Made by a program: the position numbers and the translations under genes
Shown: positions 1 through 5,842 of the stretch, one piece after another
How the letters are laid out: each line of letters opens with the position of its first letter
Numbering within the stretch: the first letter of the stretch is position 1
The notes under the pieces: generated by a model
Database searches by the model: none
What the model saw: only the letters and a program-made list of their open reading frames with translations
Told to the model about the DNA's origin: nothing
From: Akkermansiaceae bacterium
Lineage (GTDB): Bacteria > Verrucomicrobiota > Verrucomicrobiia > Verrucomicrobiales > Akkermansiaceae
Direction of reading: 5' to 3'
Assembly (NCBI GenBank): GCA_025457805.1
Contig: JALOTR010000152.1
Span: 1 to 6,801 of the forward strand
DNA length: 6,801 nucleotides

Positions 1-27
1 CTGCTGAGCAGCGACTGCCTTTCCTTC

Positions 28-77
28 AGGGTTCCACCAACAGCGGAGAGCTAGTTAGCTCTCCAATGACGAACCTT
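28..77. repeat. Nested inverted repeat (perfect 9-bp arms inside a 7-bp stem)
   Basis: GGAGAGCTA (45-53) and TAGCTCTCC (56-64) are perfect reverse complements around a 2-base centre. As RNA this would be an 8-bp stem closed by an AGTT loop. Outside it, AGGGTTC (28-34) can pair with GAACCTT (71-77) through six Watson-Crick pairs and one G-U, with unpaired 35-44 and 65-70 between the helices. No T-run follows on either strand, so it does not look like an intrinsic terminator. It could be a protein-binding dyad, part of a structured RNA, or chance. Confidence 0.4.
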
Positions 78-81
78 TCCT

Positions 82-130
82 AAACTACTTATTACATTTT
101 ACATAATAATCGTTAAACCAAACTACTTAT
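82..130. repeat. 11-bp direct repeat AAACTACTTAT, two copies 38 bp apart
   Basis: AAACTACTTAT occurs identically at 82-92 and 120-130. The segment around it is very AT-rich. Eleven identical bases 38 bp apart is more than is usual by chance, but in low-complexity AT sequence it is not decisive. No function is assigned. Confidence 0.45.
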
Positions 131-226
131 CACGCGTTTAAAAGGAAACACAACAAGCAAAAGTTACCCGAGGATTCACACGTAATTGCACTCCAGTCGA
201 CTCAGGCTACTCACAGAATGGGCTTA

Positions 227-232
227 TATAAT
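227..232 (+). promoter_or_regulatory. Possible -10 element (TATAAT)
   Basis: A perfect TATAAT hexamer lies at 227-232 on the plus strand, about 250 bases before the first ORF. No TTGACA-like hexamer is found 16-18 bases upstream and there is no extended -10 TG, so the case rests on one hexamer in an AT-rich stretch, where such matches are common. If real, it could drive the truncated LamG gene and the downstream sulfatase. Confidence 0.15.
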
Positions 233-326
233 TAGTCATCAGTCGACCGAGTCGAATTTCTGAATGCATCCTAGCAATCTGACGATTACAGTATGCAAGG
301 TGCTTGATACACTGTGTAAATAAGTA

Positions 327-455
327 AATTAGTAAAACTACGATTGACTGAAGAGATCTCAAATCTGCGGAATTACTGTGACGGCCGATCCCAATGCTGC
401 TGTAATACCGCAACGTTCGTTCCCAAAAACGTCACTACTGCGGTAATTAGTAAAA
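327..455. repeat. 11-bp direct repeat AATTAGTAAAA, two copies 118 bp apart
   Basis: AATTAGTAAAA is present at 327-337 and again at 445-455. The second copy lies inside the second unit of the 73-bp repeat described at 367-512. The first lies outside it, which hints that related sequence extends further to the left in a more decayed form. No function is assigned. Confidence 0.4.
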
Positions 456-512
456 ACTTGTCCCCAATACTGTGGGTATACCGTGATCGTAGTATTCCAC
501 AGTAACACCGCT
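367..512. repeat. Imperfect 73-bp tandem repeat with alternating inverted GCGGTATTACTGTG-like motifs
   Basis: Two units can be aligned at an offset of 73 bases. GCGGAATTA at 367 corresponds to GCGGTAATTA at 440. Positions 390-410 and 463-483, both starting CCCAAT and ending ATACCG, agree at 16 of 21 bases without gaps. Elsewhere the units need small indels. Within the block a motif occurs in alternating orientation: plus at 367 and 440, minus at 402-411 and 498-511. The outermost pair, GCGGAATTACTGTG (367-380) and CACAGTAACACCGC (498-511), are reverse complements at 12 of 14 positions, like short terminal inverted repeats. Inner pairs can also form hairpins, for example TACCGCA (406-412) with TGCGGTA (439-445). 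The right edge coincides with the start of protein homology in the next gene. This may be a small non-autonomous element, a site for a DNA-binding protein, or a decayed repeat array. Confidence 0.5.
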
Positions 513-1757
513 GTCTCCATTCCGGTCCTGCCGAATGACACGGACGACGGTTTTCCGGGTCCGCTCTCGATTGTCTCCGCAAGCCAACCGCAATCCGGGA
601 GCGCCACCATCCAAGGCAGCTCGATTCTCTACACTCCGGCCAACGGATTCCTCGGCAATGACCAGTTCATCTACACCATCACCGATGGCGAGGATACTTC
701 CACCGCCACCGTCCGCGTGAGCGTCTTCTTCAGCGATGGCGACCGATGGTATCCCTTCAATCAAACCGAAGGCACCATCACCTACGAAGCCGGCGGCGGT
801 TCGCCCGCCACTTTGAGAAACTTCTCCAATCCGGCCGCAGCATGGGTCGCAGGTCGTTTCGGGCGTGGGCTTTCATTCGACAATGTGGACGACTCTGTTT
901 CCATCGATGGCTTCCCCGGCATCCAGGGCACCGCAGCCCGGACCTGCGCCGCATGGATCAAAACCACCGCATCCGGCGGCAACAAACCCTTCATCGCCTG
1001 GGGACCTAACAGCGCGGGTGCCAAGTGGACCTTCCTCATGAACACCGTCGGCCAGATCCGTTTGGAAATCGGGACTGGCTTCGTTGTCGGCACGACTGCG
1101 GTGAACAATGGGCAATGGCATCACGTCGCCTGCACCTTCGCCAATGACGGCAGCCCCAACGCCACCGATATCAAACTCTACGTCAACGGAGTTCTCGAAG
1201 CCGTCTCCAGTTCTTCCTCCTTCGCGCTCAACACCGGCGATGCGGGGGATGTGAGGATTGGATCGGACATCCAGAACCGCTTCTGGAATGGTGAAATCGA
1301 TGAGGTCCGCATCCTTCCCCGCGCGCTCGCACCATCGGAAATCGCCACGATCGCCCAATCCTCGCCCGCCCAAGACCCATCCGCCGCCGCATGGTGGAAA
1401 CGCCATTTCGGAAATGCCGCCATCAACTGGAATGCCGATGCGGACAATGACCGCTTTTCCAATTTTGCCGAATACGCCTTCGGCGGACGGCCCAATCTGC
1501 CGGATGCTTCCTCCGTTTTCAGCAGCGGTGGGATCAGTGACGGAGCCTTCCGCCTCGAGCACCTCCGACTGAAAAGCGGAACCTCCGCCCTCACCTATCA
1601 ACTCCGCCATTCTGGCGAGCTTGAGAGTTGGCAGAATCATCCGGCCACCCCGTCCTCCGTCCTGCCCGCCACCGATCCAGCCTATGAACGGGTGATCTAT
1701 CAAATTACGCCCGGCCCCGGCGCGGAGTTCTTCCACCTTCGCGCCCAACAGCCATGA
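483..1757 (+). CDS. Cadherin-like / LamG surface protein, N-terminus missing
   Basis: Probable extracellular or surface protein, 424 residues from a GTG at 483. Residues about 8-82 match a bacterial cadherin-like (Big_9-type) repeat: NTAVSIPVLPNDTD, then YTPANGFLGNDQFIYTITDG. Residues about 88-292 form a LamG-like concanavalin A fold, with FDNVDDSVSI, WHHVACTF, KLYVNGVLEA and GEIDEVRILPRALAPSEI. Residues 319-330 (DADNDRFSNFAE) are an acidic, calcium-loop-like linker typical of verrucomicrobial surface proteins, followed by a beta-rich C-terminus. There is no signal peptide, no ribosome binding site before the GTG, and the first repeat starts abruptly with unrelated residues before about residue 8. 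In this frame a stop lies at 444-446. Such proteins are usually much longer, so this is most likely the 3' part of a larger gene cut at about position 500, and may be a pseudogene. Its stop overlaps the next start (ATGA, 1754-1757). Ligand unknown; a polysaccharide is plausible. Confidence 0.75.
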   Translation: MIVVFHSNTAVSIPVLPNDTDDGFPGPLSIVSASQPQSGSATIQGSSILYTPANGFLGNDQFIYTITDGEDTSTATVRVSVFFSDGDRWYPFNQTEGTITYEAGGGSPATLRNFSNPAAAWVAGRFGRGLSFDNVDDSVSIDGFPGIQGTAARTCAAWIKTTASGGNKPFIAWGPNSAGAKWTFLMNTVGQIRLEIGTGFVVGTTAVNNGQWHHVACTFANDGSPNATDIKLYVNGVLEAVSSSSSFALNTGDAGDVRIGSDIQNRFWNGEIDEVRILPRALAPSEIATIAQSSPAQDPSAAAWWKRHFGNAAINWNADADNDRFSNFAEYAFGGRPNLPDASSVFSSGGISDGAFRLEHLRLKSGTSALTYQLRHSGELESWQNHPATPSSVLPATDPAYERVIYQITPGPGAEFFHLRAQQP

Positions 1758-1945
1758 TCCGCGCGATCCTATTCGGCCTGCTGCTTGTGCCGCTCGCCGC
1801 GCAGACCGTGCCCAAGCCGCTTTTCATCGATCCCCACTACCACGGTTCCTGCGATCCCGAAGCGGTCTGGAACCCGGAACGTGGCGAGGCATCGATCACG
1901 GATGGACAACTCGTCTGCGATCGAGATGCTCCGGTGAAACCCTGA
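1754..1945 (+). CDS. 63-residue secreted ORF, probable internally deleted remnant of a GH43-like glycoside hydrolase
   Basis: The ORF starts at an ATG overlapping the stop of the LamG gene, which suggests translational coupling, and ends 11 bases before the sulfatase. Residues 1-17 are a good signal peptide (hydrophobic core AILFGLLLVPLAA). Residues 21-45 (KPLFIDPHYHGSCDPEAVWN, then PERGE) resemble the first blade of five-bladed-propeller glycoside hydrolases of the family 43 type, where a segment like DPxVVWN is normally followed by aromatic-rich WWxFYT sequence and about 250 more residues. Here that is absent. The last 16 residues (SITDGQLVCDRDAPVKP region) resemble, from memory, the extreme C-terminus of the same proteins. 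The reading is an in-frame internal deletion at about codon 45-47, leaving only the two ends. Such a product cannot fold as a propeller, so it is probably non-functional; a genuine small secreted protein is the alternative. Confidence 0.6.
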   Translation: MIRAILFGLLLVPLAAQTVPKPLFIDPHYHGSCDPEAVWNPERGEASITDGQLVCDRDAPVKP

Positions 1946-1956
1946 ATCGTGATCTC

Positions 1957-3588
1957 ATGAAAACCCTTCTCATCATTTTCTCCCTCACCGTGACCGCCTT
2001 TGCGGAGCTTCCCAACATCCTCTGGATCACCAGCGAGGACAACGCCGCCCACTGGCTTGGATGTTATGGAAACCAACAGGCGTCCACCCCGCGCCTCGAC
2101 CAACTTGCCGCCGGTGGCATCCGCTTCACCCGCGCCTACTCGAATGCCCCGGTCTGCGCTGTTGCCCGCTCGACCATTCTCAACGGTGCCTACGCCATCA
2201 GCATGGGCACCCAGCACATGCGCAGCCGCCACCCGATTCCCGCATCATTCCGCTCCTATGTTTCCCACCTTCGTGAAATCGGCTACTATTGCACCAACAA
2301 CTCGAAGACCGACTATAACTTCAAAGGCAATGATGCTGCGATCTGGGACGAGTGCTCCGGCAAGGCGCACTATCGCAAACGCCCGAAAGACAAGCCTTTC
2401 ATGGCGGTCTTCAATCTAACAGTCACGCACGAGAGCAATCTCTTTCCACGGCAAGTGGTCCGGAATCGCAAGAAGGGCATCATCCCGGAAACACCCCGCA
2501 TCGCCCCGGCCGATATCACACTCCCGCCCAGCCAGCCGGATCTTCCGGAAATGCGCTCGGATGCCGCGATCTATCATGACTGCATCACCGCCATGGACCG
2601 GCAGGTGGGGAAGTTGCTCGATGAACTTGATAAACAGGGCCTCGCCGACAATACCATCATCTTTTATTATTCCGATCACGGTGGCGCAATGGCCCGTGGC
2701 AAGCGCTATCTGGAGGACAGCGGCGTGCGCATTCCGATGATCGTTCATTTGCCGGAAAAATGGCGTCACCTCTCGCCCTTCGCACCCGGCTCGGTCGCCG
2801 ATGAGCCGCTTGCCTTTGTGGATCTCGCGCCCACCGTTTTGTCGCTCGCAGGCAAAGCCACGCCAGCCTCCATGCAAGGCCGCGCGTTTCTTGGCAAACA
2901 CCGCGCCGCACCCCGCGAGTTTGAGATTCTTTTTGGCGACCGCTTCGACGAAAATCCAGGGATGCGCCGCGCCATCACCGATGGTGATTTTAAATACATC
3001 CGTTGCTTCAGCCCGAATCAACCCGGCGCGCCCTACAGCAGTTATGCCATGGGGCAGCCATCATGGAAGGCATGGAAAGACGCGGCTGCCGGGGGCAAAC
3101 TCAAGGGATATCATCTTCATCTCTGGCAGGCACCGCAGCCGGTTGAGCAGTTGTTCGACCTCAGATCCGACCCATGGGAAATCCATAACCTCGCCACCAA
3201 ACCCGAACTCGCCCAGCGCTTGATCGCGATGCGTGGGAAGCTCCGTGAAATCATGATCAACACCCGCGACACCAGTTTGGTTCCCGAGGAGATGTGGAAA
3301 GAAGTGGCGGCGAATGGGACGATCCATCACTATGTGGCCGAAGCCGGGAAGGATCACGCGGCCTGGGTGGATCTTGCGTTCATGGCCACGTCCGGTTCCG
3401 TCACGCCGGATTTGGAAGCCGCCTTTGAATCCACTTCCCCGGTCGCCCGCTACTGGGCGGCATCCGCGTGTTTGTTCCATCCCAACAAGGCGGCGAACCT
3501 CGCGGATAAACTTGGGAAACTCGCGGAGGATTCCTCACCGGTCGTGCGCGGCCGGGCAGCGGAAGCGCTGTCGGTAATTCGAAACTAA
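1957..3588 (+). CDS. Secreted sulfatase (S1 family, heparan N-sulfatase-like) with HEAT-like tail
   Basis: Predicted to hydrolyse sulfate esters or N-sulfate groups on a polysaccharide in the periplasm or outside the cell. The 543 residues begin with a signal peptide (1-16, core LLIIFSLTVTAFA). The alkaline-phosphatase-like core runs from PNILWITSED (residues 19-28, metal ligands E27 and D28) through the formylglycine motif C67-A-V-A-R71, the active-site THES (157-160), FYYSDHGG (D240, H241) and K249. The sequences GTQHMRSR and YYCTNNSKTDYNF are typical of the bacterial N-sulfoglucosamine sulfohydrolase-like group. The third position of the CxPxR signature is Val rather than Pro or Ala, which bears on cysteine-to-formylglycine maturation. 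Residues about 490-543 look like one or two HEAT-type helical repeats (PVARYWAAS, then SPVVRGRAAEAL). The gene lies 11 bases after the preceding ORF and has no strong Shine-Dalgarno, so it is probably co-transcribed with it. Substrate not determinable here. Confidence 0.9.
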   Translation: MKTLLIIFSLTVTAFAELPNILWITSEDNAAHWLGCYGNQQASTPRLDQLAAGGIRFTRAYSNAPVCAVARSTILNGAYAISMGTQHMRSRHPIPASFRSYVSHLREIGYYCTNNSKTDYNFKGNDAAIWDECSGKAHYRKRPKDKPFMAVFNLTVTHESNLFPRQVVRNRKKGIIPETPRIAPADITLPPSQPDLPEMRSDAAIYHDCITAMDRQVGKLLDELDKQGLADNTIIFYYSDHGGAMARGKRYLEDSGVRIPMIVHLPEKWRHLSPFAPGSVADEPLAFVDLAPTVLSLAGKATPASMQGRAFLGKHRAAPREFEILFGDRFDENPGMRRAITDGDFKYIRCFSPNQPGAPYSSYAMGQPSWKAWKDAAAGGKLKGYHLHLWQAPQPVEQLFDLRSDPWEIHNLATKPELAQRLIAMRGKLREIMINTRDTSLVPEEMWKEVAANGTIHHYVAEAGKDHAAWVDLAFMATSGSVTPDLEAAFESTSPVARYWAASACLFHPNKAANLADKLGKLAEDSSPVVRGRAAEALSVIRN

Positions 3589-3601
3589 CAGGGTAAACGA
3601 T

Positions 3602-5668
3602 TCAATTCTTGTTTCTCCAGAAGGCCTCCGCCGGCACGGGAGCAGCCTCCTTGCCCTCCACCGCCCAGCGCAATTCCGGAGCGGGCGAGTTTTCCTTGAT
3701 GGCTGCGGATAGAAACAACGGATGGAACCCGGCGGCCAACTTGACCGTGCCGCTGCCATCGCCTCGATCGGTGTCGAGCACGGTGGCCTCATGAAGTTTC
3801 AAAATCGCCCGGCAGCCATCCGGGAGGGAAAATGTATAACTTCCTTCGTTGGCAACTTTCAACCAGCCGCTGAAGATGAGCCCGTGTGCCGTGCGGATCG
3901 CGGGCTCCGCCACCTGAGGTGCTGCTACCATGATGCGCGATTCCTGTTTGGCAGCAAATGATGCGACCGGCCAAGGCACGGCGCGGGGGATCACCTGCAT
4001 TTCAAGTCCCGGCACGGTCGCGGATGATGGCACCACGGCGGGGATGGCGAGGTTGTCCATATAAATACGCGGTGCGGTGGAGTTCGGTCGGCGGATTTGC
4101 AATACACGGTCTTTGAACCTTTTTTGCAGATCGCTCATGGAGCTTGCGAGGTTGCGGCGCTGGCCGGGATCTTTCACGACATCATAGATTTCAAAATCGT
4201 CGCCGTGGGATTGGATGTTCTGGCGCACGCCCACAAAGTCGCCAGCGCGCAGCATTTGCATCTGGCGTCGCGGTTGGCCACGGCGCGATGGTTGGAAATC
4301 CTCAAGATTCGGTGTGGCGGATTTGTTGGAGTATTCGACATAGATGGTGGACGCACTCCGGTTTCCGCGAGCGGTGAGTTCCGGCAGCAGGGAAACGCCA
4401 TCGCTTCGCGCTGGAGCGGGAAGTCCGGCCATCTCGCAAAACGTCGGCATCCAGTCATGAAACTGGCTGGCCTGCGAGCTGGTCTTTCCTGCCGGGATCG
4501 TCCCCGGCCAGTAAGTGATCGCACCCACTCGCACACCGCCTTCGTAACAATCCCGCTTGATGCCATCAAAGGGGCCGTATCCACGGAAGAACCCGGGGTC
4601 GAAGCCGCGCGGGTAGCCGTTTGCATCGCGTCCCCTCAGATAGGACTCCTTGGAGGGACCATTATCGGAAGTGAAAACAACGAGCGTGTTTTTCTCCAAC
4701 CCGAGATCGCGCAGGGTGATCACAAGATCGTGCACGCAATCATCGATGCGCCGCACCATCGTCGCATAGCGCTTCGCCGTATCCGGCCATGGGCGGCGTG
4801 CTCCGCGTTCCGGATCGTTCCAAGTGGCGTCCTGATGCTCGGGATACAGCCACGAATCGGGCTTGCCGATTGCGGTGTTGATCATCTTCCCGGGCGTGCC
4901 CAACCACTGCAAGCCGCCCTTCACGCCATAACCTTCCGGAAACGCACACGAGGGTGCCTGAGTCTTTGCATGCGGTGTATCATAGGCCAAATATAAAAAG
5001 AACGGCTTTTCCTTCTGCTTCGCATGATGATCGATGATGAATCGCTTCGCTCGTGCCGTGAAGAGATCGGTGGTATAACACTTGTCATAGTCCGCGCCTA
5101 CCTCCTCTTTGCCATCGTGGAGTTTCTTTTTGTCCTCCTTCGGATAATGCAGGTGCCCCGCGCCGTGGCTGATGTATCCGAAGTATTCATCGAACCCACG
5201 GTTGAGCGGATGGGCTGGCATTTCCTTGCCACCCTGAAGTCCCCACTTGCCGATGCAGGCGCTGCGATATCCCGCTTCCTTGAGCACGCTTGCAAGGGTG
5301 TGTTGATCCTCAAGCGCCTTGTCGAACTGGTTGTCCCGCACGTTGGCATGCCCTTGGTGCACCCCGAGCAGAAGCGAGGCCCTCGCCGGCGCGCACACCG
5401 GCGCTCCGGTGTAGTGGTGACGCAGTTGCATCCCCCCGGCTGCGATCGCATCAAGCCGCGGTGTCGCTGCCATTTCCACCTTCGGCGTCCTTCCTCCATC
5501 ACCCTCATTTTGGAAATACACCCCAAGGTCCCCATAGCCCAAATCGTCGCAAAGAATCAAAACGATGTTGGGCTTTATTGCTTCCTCTGAATGGACTGGC
5601 GCGATCGGAAGAAGCAGGCAGATGAGGTTCAGGAATTTCGGGAAATGGGTGACAAGTCGGAAGTGCAT
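3602..5668 (-). CDS. Secreted arylsulfatase-type sulfatase with C-terminal PA14-like domain
   Basis: A 688-residue sulfatase if started at the ATG at 5666-5668. The frame stays open upstream to a TTG at 5719, but the ATG is directly followed by a clear signal peptide ending at PIAPVHS (residue 27), so the longer start is unlikely. The core has the metal site CDDLGYGDLG (D41, D42), formylglycine motif C92-A-P-A-R96, IGKWG (K141), TPH (H233), TSDNG (D335, N336) and the GIK lysine (K371). An insertion after GYGDLGVYFQ separates the metal site from TPRLDAIAAGG. The segment from about residue 595 onward, with SGWLKVANEGSYTFSLPDG and AGFHPLFLSA, resembles a PA14-type beta module, often carbohydrate binding. 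The enzyme should act outside the cytoplasm after formylglycine maturation. It converges on the other sulfatase with a 13-bp gap and no visible terminator, and is divergent from the sigma factor gene. Confidence 0.92.
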   Translation of the reverse strand: MHFRLVTHFPKFLNLICLLLPIAPVHSEEAIKPNIVLILCDDLGYGDLGVYFQNEGDGGRTPKVEMAATPRLDAIAAGGMQLRHHYTGAPVCAPARASLLLGVHQGHANVRDNQFDKALEDQHTLASVLKEAGYRSACIGKWGLQGGKEMPAHPLNRGFDEYFGYISHGAGHLHYPKEDKKKLHDGKEEVGADYDKCYTTDLFTARAKRFIIDHHAKQKEKPFFLYLAYDTPHAKTQAPSCAFPEGYGVKGGLQWLGTPGKMINTAIGKPDSWLYPEHQDATWNDPERGARRPWPDTAKRYATMVRRIDDCVHDLVITLRDLGLEKNTLVVFTSDNGPSKESYLRGRDANGYPRGFDPGFFRGYGPFDGIKRDCYEGGVRVGAITYWPGTIPAGKTSSQASQFHDWMPTFCEMAGLPAPARSDGVSLLPELTARGNRSASTIYVEYSNKSATPNLEDFQPSRRGQPRRQMQMLRAGDFVGVRQNIQSHGDDFEIYDVVKDPGQRRNLASSMSDLQKRFKDRVLQIRRPNSTAPRIYMDNLAIPAVVPSSATVPGLEMQVIPRAVPWPVASFAAKQESRIMVAAPQVAEPAIRTAHGLIFSGWLKVANEGSYTFSLPDGCRAILKLHEATVLDTDRGDGSGTVKLAAGFHPLFLSAAIKENSPAPELRWAVEGKEAAPVPAEAFWRNKN

Positions 5669-5784
5669 GGATTCAAGGGAAGGCGCGATGGGTTGCGGGG
5701 GCGGCCGCACGGTTTCCAATAGCCGGATGCCGCAGGCGGTGACGCAAAATCGCAGTTGGCACGGCCGCGCAAGAAGGGATTTTC

Positions 5785-5806
5785 ACCATTGATGGAAATC
5801 GATGGT
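5785..5806. promoter_or_regulatory. 22-bp dyad in the divergent spacer (operator or RNA hairpin)
   Basis: ACCATTGAT (5785-5793) and ATCGATGGT (5798-5806) are reverse complements at eight of nine positions, the ninth being a T-G that would wobble in RNA. The centre is GGAA, which fits a GNRA tetraloop if transcribed rightward. It lies 36 bases before the sigma factor ATG and about 117 bases from the sulfatase start. GATGG also occurs twice in the same orientation 10 bp apart (5791, 5801), about one helical turn. No T-run follows on either strand, so it is not a terminator. The rest of the 174-bp spacer (5669-5842) shows only a weak -35-like TTGGCA at 5756 and two copies of CGGCCGC. Confidence 0.4.
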
Positions 5807-5834
5807 TACCGGACACCGCGGAAGTCTATTGAAT

Positions 5835-5840
5835 GGTGAG
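5835..5840 (+). promoter_or_regulatory. Ribosome binding site of the sigma factor gene
   Basis: GGTGAG lies 2 bases before the ATG at 5843. It matches the GGTGA part of the anti-Shine-Dalgarno complement (GGAGGTGATC), which places pairing closer to the start codon than a GGAGG core would. It supports ATG 5843 as the start; other genes in the window lack a comparable site. Confidence 0.45.
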
Positions 5841-5842
5841 AC

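Larger units (their letters stand above)
1..482. other. Low-GC, repeat-rich region without a recognisable gene
   Basis: No reading frame here resembles a known protein, and all six frames are broken by frequent stops. A hand count gives about 40% GC for 61-480, against 57% for 1-60 and about 60% over the genes to the right. The shift is sharp and falls at about 480-510, inside the start of the next ORF. One plus-strand frame is open from position 3 to a TAA at 81-83, so the first 80 bases could be the tail of an upstream gene, but its 26 residues match nothing I know. The stretch holds several short direct and inverted repeats, listed separately. It may be an intergenic insertion, the scar of a rearrangement, or an assembly join; the sequence alone does not decide. 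Confidence 0.6.

Noticed and set aside
112..118. GTTAAAC, resembling an integron attC core (GTTRRRY)
   Set aside because: No matching RYYYAAC partner at a suitable distance, no attC-like fold and no integrase or cassette ORFs.
304..330. TTGATA followed by TAAATT as a sigma-70 promoter
   Set aside because: Spacing is only 15 bases and the -10 matches 4 of 6 in an AT-rich stretch; no better than background.
413..432. TTCGTTCC resembling a tRNA T-loop
   Set aside because: The invariant A of the T-loop is absent and no acceptor, D or anticodon arm can be built around it.
873..1748. Long minus-strand open frame opposite the LamG gene
   Set aside because: It is a GC-rich antisense shadow of the plus-strand gene, whose domain homology is clear; the antisense product matches nothing.
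2416..3021. Minus-strand open frame inside the first sulfatase gene
   Set aside because: Antisense shadow of the sulfatase, no start signal and no domain.
3589..3601. Possible bidirectional terminator between the convergent sulfatases
   Set aside because: Only 13 bases, with no inverted repeat and no T-run in or near the gap.
4097..4996. Plus-strand 299-codon open frame opposite the PA14-sulfatase
   Set aside because: It lies wholly inside the sulfatase gene, whose catalytic motifs are intact on the minus strand; no recognisable domain.
5669..5719. TTG at 5719 as the true start of the minus-strand sulfatase
   Set aside because: It would place 17 proline-rich residues before the signal peptide; the ATG at 5668 starts directly with an export signal.
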